From an uncultured SAR86 cluster bacterium (lineage in GTDB: Bacteria > Pseudomonadota > Gammaproteobacteria > Magnimaribacterales > Magnimaribacteraceae), in assembly GCA_902606175.1 (NCBI GenBank), contig CACLEZ010000007.1:28012-92011 (forward strand): DNA of 64,000 bases. The letters are read 5' to 3'. The notes under the pieces are model-generated. The model did no database searches, was not told where the DNA came from, and was given only the letters and a program-made list of their open reading frames with translations. Of the stretch, positions 35,348 through 43,664 are shown in pieces (the stretch's first letter is position 1; every line of letters begins with the position of its first letter). The translations under genes were made by a program, and so were the position numbers.

Positions 35348-35414
35348 AAGGTTAATTTATAGAAAATTAGCGCATCTACAAGATTTATAGAGACTAAAAG
35401 TTACAACTAATTAC

Positions 35415-36017
35415 TTAGCTTTTATTTTTATTTTTGTTTTTATCTATAGCAATTACGTTCGGAAGCTGTTCTTGACCAAAAACAGCTTTAGCTGTTCCAG
35501 CCAAAAGAGAAATGAAACTGTTGATTGAATCAAACCACTCTTTCTTCATTCCTGCATTAGCAAGCTCTTTATTGATAGTTGCAGTAGAGCCTTGGCTGAT
35601 AAATGATGCCGACTCCCACATACGATTCCGTCTCATCATAAAACAGTAATCTGTTACTTCTTGCAAGATAGAATCATCGAAAGAATACATGGTTACTCTT
35701 CTGTCTTTTTCAGATTTAAATGCTTGTATATAACCCAGGTTTAAGCCCTCTCTTATTGTAGCTTTGATAGAGTCTATTTTTAATCTTTGAGATCCAATCT
35801 TTTCCGTTCTAGTTAAGTCTGTATAACTTACCATTTCGCCATTTCCGTACTTCCAAAGGAAAGTATGAAAAATTGAATATCTTGTTGAGTTGCCCAGAAA
35901 CCAAACATACCAATCTTTTGAAACATAATAATGTTGGCCACCTGAAAAATAATGCATAGCCTCTCCTCGCATTACTGATCTCATATCTGAATTTGACCAA
36001 TCTCTTTTTATTTTCAT
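35415..36017 (-). CDS. Predicted winged-helix DNA-binding protein, unknown family
   Basis: The 200-residue protein has no signal peptide. A central segment fits a MarR-like winged helix: a helix pair (RTEKIGSQRLKIDSIKATIREGLNLGYI) followed by a beta wing (QAFKSEKDRRVTMYSF). The tail is lysine/asparagine-rich. It is divergent from an MFS transporter with 106 bp between them and an inverted repeat in that gap, the layout of a local regulator. The assignment rests on pattern, not on a recognised family. Confidence 0.55.
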   Translation of the reverse strand: MKIKRDWSNSDMRSVMRGEAMHYFSGGQHYYVSKDWYVWFLGNSTRYSIFHTFLWKYGNGEMVSYTDLTRTEKIGSQRLKIDSIKATIREGLNLGYIQAFKSEKDRRVTMYSFDDSILQEVTDYCFMMRRNRMWESASFISQGSTATINKELANAGMKKEWFDSINSFISLLAGTAKAVFGQEQLPNVIAIDKNKNKNKS

Positions 36018-36032
36018 TTAAGTGCTCCGAGT

Positions 36033-36052
36033 GTGTTACTTAACTATAACAC
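36033..36052. promoter_or_regulatory. Inverted repeat GTGTTA-N8-TAACAC, candidate operator
   Basis: Six-bp arms separated by 8 bp lie in the divergent intergenic region, 16 bp upstream of the winged-helix gene and about 70 bp upstream of the MFS gene. Location suits autoregulation and control of the transporter. Arms are short, so chance is possible. Confidence 0.35.
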
Positions 36053-36123
36053 TTAGAATTAGATTTTTTCAAATATTATTAAAGTTAATCTCTATGATAT
36101 GATCTTTAGTAAAAGGGGTTCCT

Positions 36124-37404
36124 ATGAATGCATATAGGCTTTTATTTTTCCTAACACTTCTCAATCTTCTCAATTTTGTAGATCGCCAACTTATTGCTAG
36201 CTTTGCTAATTTTATTGTCCCTGACTTAGGTCTCACGGACACACAATATGGATTCTTAACAACCGTTCCTTTTATTGTTTTTTATTCTATTGCAGGTCTG
36301 TTCATGGGCGTTCTTGCAGATATGGTGAATAGACCAAAACTCATAGCATTTGGTGTAGTTTTATGGAGTATTTTTACTGCTCTCACAGGTGCAGCTAAAG
36401 GTTTCATATCAATGGCCCTTCCAAGAATGTTTATTGGTGTGGGTGAGTCAATTCTAACTCCAACATCTATGTCTCTTCTATCAGACTCATTTCCATCGAA
36501 AAAAATGGGTTTTGCAGCAGGGTTTTATTATATGGGTGTCCCTATTGGTGTGGGTGTCAGTCTTTTAATTGCAGGTTATTTAGGTGAATCATTAGGGTGG
36601 AGGAATTGCTTCTATTTATTGGGCGCAATTGGACTCGTTTTGGGTCTTTGTGCCCTTCTTTTCAAGGATAGAAAAAGAAAAAGTAATGTTTCAGGTGATA
36701 TGAATCAAACCTTATCCAAAGAAAGTACCATTAATATAATAAGAACATTAGTAAAAGCTCTTCAAACTTCATCTGCATTAAGATTCACAATAATTGCAGG
36801 TGTTTTTTATCATATAGTTCTTGGTGCCTCTGGTTTTGAACAACTTTGGTTAGTGCAAGAAAGAGGATTTGAAAGATCCGAAATAGCACAGCTTGTTGGC
36901 TGGATTGGAGTATTCGCTGGTCTTTCAGGAAACTTAATAGGTGGATTATTAAGTGATTGGTGGCAAGAAAATACTAATCAAGGACGTCCTATGTTTTTAT
37001 TCTGGCTTGCCCTGCTAACCTTACCGATTGGGATTTTTTATAGATTTGTAGAACCAGGCACATCGGTTTTTTGGATTGGAATAATCATAGGATATTTTCA
37101 ATTAGGTTGCTTCTTTGGTCCAACTTTTTCTACCGTACAAGAGTTAGTGCCTGAAAACATAAAAGCAACAGTAGTTTCATTTTATATACTTACTCTAAAT
37201 CTAATAGGATTAACTATCGGATCCTTGGGAGGAGGTTTTTGTGCAGATCTCCTGAGGTCTTCAGGCTATTCAGAGCCCTACACTATAATGTTAGTGATCT
37301 TTTCAATAATTAGTATAGTTTCTATACCCTGTTATTATTTAGCTGGAATAAAATATAAAGAAGATAAATTGATCTTAGAAGAAACATTCAAAAAGGAAAG
37401 TTAA
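36124..37404 (+). CDS. MFS transporter (spinster-like)
   Basis: The 426-residue carrier has about 12 membrane helices. The start LLNLLNFVDRQLIASFANFIVPDLGLTDTQYG resembles spinster/Spns-like MFS members, and LADMVNRPKLIAFGVVLWS is the MFS loop 2-3 motif. Substrates of such carriers are often organic acids or lipids; none can be assigned here. It starts behind AAAAGGGG and is followed 1 bp later by a metallo-hydrolase, suggesting a transporter-hydrolase operon. Confidence 0.87.
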   Translation: MNAYRLLFFLTLLNLLNFVDRQLIASFANFIVPDLGLTDTQYGFLTTVPFIVFYSIAGLFMGVLADMVNRPKLIAFGVVLWSIFTALTGAAKGFISMALPRMFIGVGESILTPTSMSLLSDSFPSKKMGFAAGFYYMGVPIGVGVSLLIAGYLGESLGWRNCFYLLGAIGLVLGLCALLFKDRKRKSNVSGDMNQTLSKESTINIIRTLVKALQTSSALRFTIIAGVFYHIVLGASGFEQLWLVQERGFERSEIAQLVGWIGVFAGLSGNLIGGLLSDWWQENTNQGRPMFLFWLALLTLPIGIFYRFVEPGTSVFWIGIIIGYFQLGCFFGPTFSTVQELVPENIKATVVSFYILTLNLIGLTIGSLGGGFCADLLRSSGYSEPYTIMLVIFSIISIVSIPCYYLAGIKYKEDKLILEETFKKES

Positions 37405-37405
37405 T

Positions 37406-38080
37406 ATGATAAATGATGATTTATATCTAGAACAAATACTAGTCGGTCCAATGGAAAATTTTATTTATTTGATTGGATCAAAAAGAACAAGAGAAGTTGC
37501 GTTGATAGATCCTGCATGGGATGTTGAGGGTTTACTGAATCATATTCATGCTAGAGATCTGAAGCTTTCATGTGTTTTGGTGACGCATTACCATCCTGAT
37601 CATGTCGGTGGTGGTATGGGAGGACACTCCATTGAGGGTCTCGCAGAGTTATTAGAGAAGGAATCTGTTAAAACCTTTGTGAATAAGCATGAGGCTGAGG
37701 GTTTAAAAAAAGTAACTGGGTTATCCGACATCGACATGAACGAAGTAGATTCTGGCGATCATTTAAAGATTGGAGATAATGATATAGAATTTCTTCACAC
37801 ACCAGGGCATACTCCCGGTTCTCAATGTTTTAAGGTAAATAATAATCTTATTTCTGGAGATACCCTTTTCGTTCAAGGCTGTGGAAGAGTTGATTTGCCT
37901 GGCTCTAATTCAGAAGATATGTTTCATAGCCTCAGAAAGCTTTCGGATCTTCCAGACGATACTATTATCTATCCTGGACACAATTACGGTCCCAAAGAAT
38001 CTGAGACTTTAGAAAAAGTAAAAGAAATAAATAGCTATCTTAGAATTGAAGAGCTAGAACTGTGGAAACAAATAATGTAA
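37406..38080 (+). CDS. MBL-fold metallo-hydrolase (glyoxalase II-like)
   Basis: The 224-residue protein has the metal motif THYHPDHVGG, a second His in HTPGHTPGSQCF, Asp in ISGDTLFVQGCGRVD and His in YPGHNYGP. These are the ligands of glyoxalase II/persulfide dioxygenase-type MBL enzymes. GRVDLPGS is common in persulfide dioxygenase/ETHE1-like and GloB-like proteins. It is coupled to the MFS carrier. Thioester or persulfide hydrolysis is possible. Confidence 0.87.
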   Translation: MINDDLYLEQILVGPMENFIYLIGSKRTREVALIDPAWDVEGLLNHIHARDLKLSCVLVTHYHPDHVGGGMGGHSIEGLAELLEKESVKTFVNKHEAEGLKKVTGLSDIDMNEVDSGDHLKIGDNDIEFLHTPGHTPGSQCFKVNNNLISGDTLFVQGCGRVDLPGSNSEDMFHSLRKLSDLPDDTIIYPGHNYGPKESETLEKVKEINSYLRIEELELWKQIM

Positions 38081-38181
38081 TTGGAAATTTTTAGGTTTAT
38101 TTAATGAAATTTTTTTAAATCTTGTTAAAGTTATATTCATTAAATTAATAAGTAGTTATAAAGAATTTTAGAGGAACAAAA

Positions 38182-38601
38182 TTGAATAAATTCATAGTTG
38201 AAATAAGTAGGATCAACTCACTTATCCATTCACTTAGTAGTTTTGGGCTCTCCATTCTCTATACAGTTGGTCACGTTATCATAGCCTGGGCTTGCGCTAC
38301 TTTAATATTCAATGCTAGCTTTCTAGTTGCTTCTGCTGACGCAATCTTAGAACCAATAATTAATGGGTTTTGGTTTTATCTACTTCACAAATACGCGCAC
38401 AAAAAACTTAAGACGGGATCACTGGCTGTCATCTATACCTTAGGACATTTTCTTATTGCAACTTCTTGGAGCTTCTTCTTACTAGGTTTTGCTCTAGATA
38501 AAGCAATTCTCGATGCCATCATAGAGCCTTTGCTAAATGGATTTTGGTTCTACTCTTTAGTCTACATTTGGAATAGTCAACCAAAGCAAGTAACTAATTA
38601 A
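38182..38601 (+). CDS. Duplicated DUF2061 membrane protein
   Basis: The 139-residue protein consists of two tandem DUF2061-like units. Each has a GH motif and ends in a near-identical EPIINGFWFYLL / EPLLNGFWFYSL helix, preceded by an A-x-x-DAI segment. Four transmembrane helices are predicted by eye. The family function is unknown. The start is TTG, preceded by GAGGAAC. It stands alone between the MBL gene and the convergent YkoF-like gene. Confidence 0.75.
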   Translation: MNKFIVEISRINSLIHSLSSFGLSILYTVGHVIIAWACATLIFNASFLVASADAILEPIINGFWFYLLHKYAHKKLKTGSLAVIYTLGHFLIATSWSFFLLGFALDKAILDAIIEPLLNGFWFYSLVYIWNSQPKQVTN

Positions 38602-38625
38602 GACAAGATAAATCAAAAAATATCC

Positions 38626-38874
38626 TTATAGAGCTTCATAGTCTGGTATAACTTTCATAACATAAACGGCTTTGTCATATTTGGTGTGAGCTTCAGATAT
38701 TGCGTCTTGTGCGGCTTTCATTGTGTAGGCATATTCTCCTTGAATAATTGTACTAGTTGGAAAAGTTTGTACCTTGATTTCCGGGAAGGTATTTATTATT
38801 TTGATAAATCCATTTATTGGTTCAATAAACTCATTCTTATAGGGATACATACTTATATCTATTGTTACTATCAT
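38626..38874 (-). CDS. YkoF/MTH1187-like small ligand-binding domain protein
   Basis: The 82-residue protein has VTIDISMYPYKNEFIEPINGFI and TFPTSTIIQGEY, the conserved beginning and STxxxG core of YkoF/MTH1187-type thiamine-binding domains. Only a single domain is present, as in MTH1187-like proteins. No thiamine transporter is adjacent, so the ligand is open. tRNA-Gly lies 21 bp upstream. Confidence 0.68.
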   Translation of the reverse strand: MIVTIDISMYPYKNEFIEPINGFIKIINTFPEIKVQTFPTSTIIQGEYAYTMKAAQDAISEAHTKYDKAVYVMKVIPDYEAL

Positions 38875-38895
38875 CTAATAAAAACTTATTTTAAT

Positions 38896-38971
38896 TGGAG
38901 CGGGTAGTCGGAATCGAACCGACATCATCAGCTTGGAAGGCTGAGGTAATAAGCCATTATACGATACCCGC
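38896..38971 (-). tRNA. tRNA-Gly (anticodon TCC)
   Basis: The 76-nt cloverleaf on the minus strand starts GCGGGTATCG and ends TACCCGCTCCA, with CCA encoded. The acceptor stem GCGGGTA/TACCCGC pairs perfectly. The anticodon loop CTTCCAA gives TCC. The T-arm has GGTTCGATTCC. A TATAAT lies 14 bp upstream (38985-38990), fitting a dedicated promoter with a GC-rich discriminator. Confidence 0.96.
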
Positions 38972-39050
38972 AAAAGGGCTTTGCATTATACATAAATCTG
39001 TAAATGTATTCTAAATATGAACCTGCTACTCTTGCTGAGAACTCGAACAA

Positions 39051-39413
39051 TTAACTATCTTCGGCATCAAACATTTTACCTGCGGTACACTTAGAAACTG
39101 CATCGAATTGCTCGTCAATATCTTGGATAGTACCATTTTTAATTTCATATCTAATTTGTCCCCAATGAATGGAATCTTCATAAGTATCTATATACATAAA
39201 ACCTTCCATATTATCTGATAATACTGCCTCCAAAACTTGACTGCTTACCTGTTTATCATTGAGTTTATTTACACTTTCAACCCAAGCTGAATTGATTCTT
39301 TTCACGTCTTCCATTGTTCCATTCTCAATTAATTCACATTCAAGAATCACTAAAGTAGATGAAAAGATTGTTAGGGGTAATAATAAAACTAGAATTGCTA
39401 ATATTTTTTTCAT
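39051..39413 (-). CDS. Small secreted protein, unknown
   Basis: The track starts at TTG 39428, but GAGGAG then ATG at 39413 is the better start (120 residues). A signal peptide is clear: MKKILAILVLLLPLTIFSS. The mature part has two cysteines (LECELIENG and SKCTAGKMF) and no motif I recognise. It is divergent from another secreted protein at 39532. Confidence 0.65.
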   Translation of the reverse strand: MKKILAILVLLLPLTIFSSTLVILECELIENGTMEDVKRINSAWVESVNKLNDKQVSSQVLEAVLSDNMEGFMYIDTYEDSIHWGQIRYEIKNGTIQDIDEQFDAVSKCTAGKMFDAEDS

Positions 39414-39531
39414 AAATTTTCTCCTCAAACCACCTTACTCTTTTGTTGCTAAGTGTAAAGAAGACTTTTAAAAAACTACATGAAGGTACCATTGTCTGTT
39501 ATCTTATAATCACAAAGAAATTGGAGTTTTT

Positions 39532-40209
39532 ATGAAATCACTTAAATATTATGTTGCAGTTTTATGCATAGGTTTTCTTTCAACAACATATTCTGCTGGT
39601 TATGCTGATGCTTATTTTTATAAAGCCAAACCTGGTAAATTAGCTGAAGCTGCAGAATTGATGAGAGAAGGAAGAGACATTGGTCTTGCAAATGACCAAC
39701 TGGTAATTGTGCATCAACAAAATATCGGTAGAGGAGCAGAAAAAATGTTCTTATGGGTTGACTTCTTCAATACATATGAAGATAGAGCAAAAGCATATAC
39801 TGCAGAAGCTTGGACGCCCTATCTCGAGAAATTTAATAGCCAAGAGATTCTTGAACCCGTAAGAAGCTATCAGATGACTTCTTTGGATGATATAGATCCA
39901 GGAGATTACATAGTTCAGGTTTGGGTATGGAATCCAAAGAAAGGAAAAACAGCTGAAACGTTAGAAGCCCTAGAAGAAGCAAAAATTATATTTGAAAAAC
40001 ATGGTTTTCTCATAGATCTTTGGCAGCATGGTTTGGGTAGTAAAAATTATTATCAATTTGTAATGTTATCAACTTCAGAAGAAGACCAAGCAAAATCTCT
40101 TACATCTTTAGAAGGTGATGCCGAATGGCGAGAGAAACAATTGGAGTGGTTTGATGAAGAGAAATACGGAAAATTAGTTGAAAGCTATCAAGTTACTAGC
40201 CTTGATTAA
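39532..40209 (+). CDS. Secreted tandem dimeric alpha/beta-barrel-like protein, unknown
   Basis: The 225-residue protein has a signal peptide (MKSLKYYVAVLCIGFLSTTYSA) and an internal duplication: each half ends in nearly the same octapeptide (SYQMTSLD near residue 120, SYQVTSLD at the C-terminus). Each half contains a PGKLAEA.../KGKTAET... helix followed by strands, like NIPSNAP/ABM-type ferredoxin folds. Function unknown. The medium-chain dehydrogenase starts 7 bp downstream. Confidence 0.68.
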   Translation: MKSLKYYVAVLCIGFLSTTYSAGYADAYFYKAKPGKLAEAAELMREGRDIGLANDQLVIVHQQNIGRGAEKMFLWVDFFNTYEDRAKAYTAEAWTPYLEKFNSQEILEPVRSYQMTSLDDIDPGDYIVQVWVWNPKKGKTAETLEALEEAKIIFEKHGFLIDLWQHGLGSKNYYQFVMLSTSEEDQAKSLTSLEGDAEWREKQLEWFDEEKYGKLVESYQVTSLD

Positions 40210-40216
40210 ATAAATC

Positions 40217-41329
40217 ATGACATTATCAAAACAAATCAAGTCTAAAATCTCTAAGGAAGGTTTACTAACTATATCTTTAGATGAAGTTGAGGTTCCTGAA
40301 CCTGGTGATGATCAAGTTCTTATTAAAGTTCAAGCAACACCAATAAATCCATCGGATCTGGGGCTCTTGGTTGGACCTGCAGATATTTCTTCACTAAAAG
40401 AAATTAAAAAAGGTTCACTGGTAGAAATGAAAGTTCCAGATGGGTTAATTAGATCTGTTGCAGCAAGATTTGATCAAGACTTGCCTGTCGGTAATGAAGG
40501 TGCTGGAATAGTCGAATCTGCAGGGAAAGGGGCAGAACATTTGATAGGCAAAACTGTAGGTCTAGCTGGGGGCGCAATGTATTCTGAATATAGATGTGTT
40601 CCAGCATCAAGTTGCTTGGTGATGAATGAAGGGACTACACCAGAGCAAGCTGCATCTTGTTTCGTAAACCCATTAACTGCTCTTGGGATGGTAGAGACTA
40701 TGAGGTTGGAAAATCATACCGGCCTTGTTCATACAGCGGCTGCATCTAATCTAGGCCAAATGTTAATTAAAATTTGCTTATCGGAAAATATTCCCTTAGT
40801 AAATATAGTTAGAAAGGAGGAGCATGTAGATATGCTTAAATCCCTTGGAGCAAAATATGTCTGCAATTCAAGTTTGGATAGTTTTATGGAAGATCTTGTG
40901 GAGGCTCTTGTTCAATCAAGATCCACTTTAGGCTTTGATGCAACTGGAGGCGGAAAACTATCTAGTCAAATATTAACTGCGATGGAAGTTGCCGCAAATA
41001 AAACTGCAACTGAATATAGCAGATACGGATCAGATCAATTTAAACAGGTTTACATCTATGGCGGACTCGACAGAAATCCGACTACGCTTACTCGTTCTTT
41101 TGGATTTTCTTGGGGATTAGGTGGTTGGTTACTCACTCCTTTCATAGGAAGAGTGGGGCCAGAAAAGTTTAGTGAATTACGCAAAAAGGTTGCTGATGAA
41201 ATTCATACTACTTTTGAAAGTAAATACTCCAATATTATTTCTTTAGAAGAAGCATTAAGTAGTGAAAGTATTCTTTCTTATACCAAACAAGCTACCGGAG
41301 AAAAATATCTTATAAAACCTAATCTATAG
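40217..41329 (+). CDS. Medium-chain (zinc-type/quinone-oxidoreductase-like) dehydrogenase
   Basis: The 370-residue MDR-family protein has a GroES-like N-domain (TPINPSDLGLL, GNEGAGIVESAG) and a Rossmann domain starting HTAAASNLGQMLIKIC. The structural/catalytic Zn cysteine cluster is not seen, which fits the quinone-reductase-like branch. NADPH-dependent reduction of an enone or quinone is likely. It sits between a secreted protein and a prolyl-hydroxylase-like oxygenase. Confidence 0.82.
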   Translation: MTLSKQIKSKISKEGLLTISLDEVEVPEPGDDQVLIKVQATPINPSDLGLLVGPADISSLKEIKKGSLVEMKVPDGLIRSVAARFDQDLPVGNEGAGIVESAGKGAEHLIGKTVGLAGGAMYSEYRCVPASSCLVMNEGTTPEQAASCFVNPLTALGMVETMRLENHTGLVHTAAASNLGQMLIKICLSENIPLVNIVRKEEHVDMLKSLGAKYVCNSSLDSFMEDLVEALVQSRSTLGFDATGGGKLSSQILTAMEVAANKTATEYSRYGSDQFKQVYIYGGLDRNPTTLTRSFGFSWGLGGWLLTPFIGRVGPEKFSELRKKVADEIHTTFESKYSNIISLEEALSSESILSYTKQATGEKYLIKPNL

Positions 41330-41332
41330 TTA

Positions 41333-42133
41333 ATGCAGAAAGACTTAACGCAAGATAAATTAGATTGGATATTTGAAAATATCAAAAAAGACAGCAACGA
41401 AAATGAACTATTAGAGTCTCTAATAGCTGAAGGTTTTGAGATCTCTCAGTGCAAAATAGCTCTAGGCCTAGATCTTGGTATAGAGGATTTAGTTCAAGCA
41501 AAGGAAGTGCCTTTAATTCAACACAACTATTCCTCAAATAAAAGTATTTCAGTAAGTAATATTAAGAATGTACCCGCGGAGATTTACGAGGTTGAAAACT
41601 TTCTTTCAAAAAAGGATTGCCAGAGATTAATTGACGAAATTATAAGTCAGCTTAGACCCTCAACAATTGCAAGTTCTGGAGAATATGATCCAACTTTTAG
41701 AACAAGTAGTACCTGTGATTTAGGGTATAAAAATACTTCCTTTATAGATGCTATCGATAAAAAAATATGCGATTTTATTGGCATAGATATTTCCTATGGT
41801 GAAGTGCTACAAGGTCAACATTATCTTGAGGGTCAAGAATTCAAAGAACATACCGACTACTTCGATGCAGAACAATTAATAGATCATGATAAAGGTAGAG
41901 GTCAAAGAACATATACATTTATGATCTATTTAAATGATGTTCTTGAAGGTGGTGAGACAGAATTCCCTAAATTAAATAGAATGTTTTCTCCTAAAGCTGG
42001 AAAGGCGCTCATATGGAATAATCTAAACGAGGATAGTACGCTTAACGGAAATACCACACATCAAGCACATCCTGTTCAAAAAGGTAACAAAACTATAGTT
42101 ACAAAATGGTTTCGAGAAAATTTCAAAAATTAA
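41333..42133 (+). CDS. Prolyl 4-hydroxylase-like Fe(II)/2-oxoglutarate oxygenase
   Basis: The 266-residue protein has an N-terminal helical region (1-85) and a P4H domain: iron ligands HTD in EFKEHTDYFDAE and His in TTHQAHPV, 2-oxoglutarate Lys in GNKTIVTKWFREN, and YTFMIYLNDVLEGGETEFP. The substrate could be a protein prolyl residue or a small molecule. It follows the dehydrogenase by 3 bp. Confidence 0.87.
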   Translation: MQKDLTQDKLDWIFENIKKDSNENELLESLIAEGFEISQCKIALGLDLGIEDLVQAKEVPLIQHNYSSNKSISVSNIKNVPAEIYEVENFLSKKDCQRLIDEIISQLRPSTIASSGEYDPTFRTSSTCDLGYKNTSFIDAIDKKICDFIGIDISYGEVLQGQHYLEGQEFKEHTDYFDAEQLIDHDKGRGQRTYTFMIYLNDVLEGGETEFPKLNRMFSPKAGKALIWNNLNEDSTLNGNTTHQAHPVQKGNKTIVTKWFRENFKN

Positions 42134-42159
42134 ATCTTTTGTCATTTTAAGAGTATCAA

Positions 42160-42849
42160 TTATTTTCTCAAGCTTCGTAAAATTGTTAAAAAAATAAAAT
42201 ATACATTTGTTAATGACCAAAATAAAAAAGCTATTCTTAGGACTGTTTCATCTAAATAATTAAAATACAACAAAAGCACCGTTGTAATCATCCATAACAT
42301 CAAAATAGATAAAGTAGATTTTCTAAACTGTTTTACTCTAAAAGGATGTATGTACTTTAAAGGAATAAAGGTAAGAAAGGACAAGGCAAAGATAACCAAA
42401 AGATTGGTAAAAGGGTCCGTATCTAATATATAAAAGTAGAGAATTACAACATTCCAGAGTGCAGGAAAGCCGGAGAAATATAGATCAGAAGTTTTTAGAC
42501 TGTTATTTGCAAATGTATAACATGAGACTATAAGAATAGTAGCTACTGATATTAAAGCCATTCCTTCAGGTACTAAATCAAGCCAATAAATTACAAAAGC
42601 AGGTAGAAAAACATAATTTAGATAGTCGATGATATTATCTAAATTTTCACCATTTATGTTTGGTGTATATTTTTTTACATCAACCCTTCTGGCTAGAGAC
42701 CCATCTACTCCATCTATAAAGAGTGCTATTGCAAGATAGAAAAAAACTAATGGTAAATTTCTTTCTATGGATGCAATCAGAGCTAAAAAGCTAAAGAAAA
42801 CACCAGATACGGTAAAAAGATGTACTCCGTATGAAAGAAAGACTCTCAA
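42160..42849 (-). CDS. pcs: CDP-alcohol phosphatidyltransferase, phosphatidylcholine synthase type
   Basis: The 229-residue integral membrane protein has the CDP-alcohol signature in the Pcs form: DGVDGSLARRVDVKKYTPNI, then NGENLDNIIDYLNYV (DGxxAR...GxxxDxxxD). About eight membrane helices follow. Pcs condenses CDP-diacylglycerol with choline to make phosphatidylcholine. Phosphatidylserine synthase is the alternative. The start is TTG, 2 bp after the SnoaL-like gene. The ribosome site is weak (AGAG). Confidence 0.78.
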   Translation of the reverse strand: MRVFLSYGVHLFTVSGVFFSFLALIASIERNLPLVFFYLAIALFIDGVDGSLARRVDVKKYTPNINGENLDNIIDYLNYVFLPAFVIYWLDLVPEGMALISVATILIVSCYTFANNSLKTSDLYFSGFPALWNVVILYFYILDTDPFTNLLVIFALSFLTFIPLKYIHPFRVKQFRKSTLSILMLWMITTVLLLYFNYLDETVLRIAFLFWSLTNVYFIFLTILRSLRK

Positions 42850-42851
42850 AA

Positions 42852-43283
42852 TTACTCTGACTTTAATTTATCTAGCATTTTGCCCATCATTGCATGTAGC
42901 GTATTCACTGCCTGTAAAGGTCTCACTATTACTTTAAATTCAATAATTTTATTATCCTGATCCCATGTAATAAGGTCAATGCCATTAACGTATATCCCAT
43001 TCATTTCAGTTTCGAATTCTAAACATGCAGAATTACCGTTAATAATTTCTTTCACATACTTAAACTTAGAGCTCTTTTTATCTGGGTCTTTATTTGTTTT
43101 TTCAGAACTAAATACGCCTGAAGCAGCAGACAAATATAACTTCGTGATTTCTTTTCCTCTTTGGGGTGTAAATACTACTGGTGAATAAAATATAACATCT
43201 TCGTGAAGAAGCTCATCTAGTTTATCTGCTGCTCCCGAACCGCCGCTTTTCATTACATCATGCCATTTATCTACTGCATTCAT
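42852..43283 (-). CDS. SnoaL/NTF2-like small protein
   Basis: The ORF-track start lies inside tRNA-Arg; the real start is ATG 43283 behind AAGGAT, giving 143 residues. It has the cone-fold pattern of SnoaL-like proteins: WHDVMKSGG, ADKLDELLHEDVIFYSPVV, and FKVIVRPLQAVNTLHAMMG. Such proteins can be small isomerases or binding proteins; no function is assignable. It precedes the phosphatidylcholine synthase gene by 2 bp. Confidence 0.78.
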   Translation of the reverse strand: MNAVDKWHDVMKSGGSGAADKLDELLHEDVIFYSPVVFTPQRGKEITKLYLSAASGVFSSEKTNKDPDKKSSKFKYVKEIINGNSACLEFETEMNGIYVNGIDLITWDQDNKIIEFKVIVRPLQAVNTLHAMMGKMLDKLKSE

Positions 43284-43308
43284 TTTTATATCCTTATTCA
43301 ATGTTTTT

Positions 43309-43385
43309 TGGCGGGGCTGGCAGGATTCGAACCTGCTACCTTCTAGTTCGTAGCCAGACACTCTATCCAAATGAGCTACAGCCCC
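43309..43385 (-). tRNA. tRNA-Arg (anticodon ACG)
   Basis: The 77-nt cloverleaf on the minus strand starts GGGGCTGTAGCTCA and ends CAGCCCCGCCA with encoded CCA. The anticodon loop CTACGAA gives ACG (read as ICG). The T-arm has GGTTCGAATCC. It lies 43 bp downstream of csrA, the same neighbourhood as in E. coli and Pseudomonas, where ACG tRNA-Arg genes follow csrA/rsmA. A TATAAT at 43394-43399 could be its own promoter. Confidence 0.96.
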
Positions 43386-43428
43386 TAGAATAGATTATAA
43401 CTCCTATTCAGATAACTTCATTCGCTAT

Positions 43429-43596
43429 CTAATCTTCACTTGAGATACGATTGTATACTTCTTCGCGATGAATTTTGACATCGTCCGGAGCAGTAATACC
43501 TATCCTTACCTGCCCTCCTCTGATATCTAAAACCGTTATTTTGATATCATCGCCAATGTACATTGACTCTTCAGCCTTCCTGCTTAGTACTAACAT
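43429..43596 (-). CDS. csrA: CsrA/RsmA carbon storage regulator
   Basis: This 55-residue gene is absent from the ORF track because it is below the length cut-off. Translation is [18 protein letters not shown]..., with [20 protein letters not shown], an unmistakable CsrA. CsrA binds GGA motifs in mRNA leaders and controls translation and stability globally. A strong GGGGAGGG precedes the ATG. It is followed by tRNA-Arg. Confidence 0.97.
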   Translation of the reverse strand: MLVLSRKAEESMYIGDDIKITVLDIRGGQVRIGITAPDDVKIHREEVYNRISSED

Positions 43597-43631
43597 AAAC
43601 CCTCCCCAGTAATCTATGTATCTATAAGAAC

Positions 43632-43653
43632 CTTATCAGTTATAAATGATAAG
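43632..43653. repeat. Hairpin CTTATCA-N8-TGATAAG upstream of csrA
   Basis: A perfect 7 bp inverted repeat lies between the SRPBCC stop (43665) and the csrA start (43596). It may be a weak terminator of the upstream gene or a structured csrA leader. On the plus strand it is followed by AAAAAGGTTTTTT, on the minus strand by GTTCTTAT. Too AT-rich for confidence. Confidence 0.3.
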
Positions 43654-43664
43654 AAAAAGGTTTT

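Noticed and set aside
43284-43370. N-terminal extension of the SnoaL-like ORF (MDRVSGYELEG...)
   Set aside because: It is translation of tRNA-Arg sequence; a good ribosome site and ATG exist at 43283.
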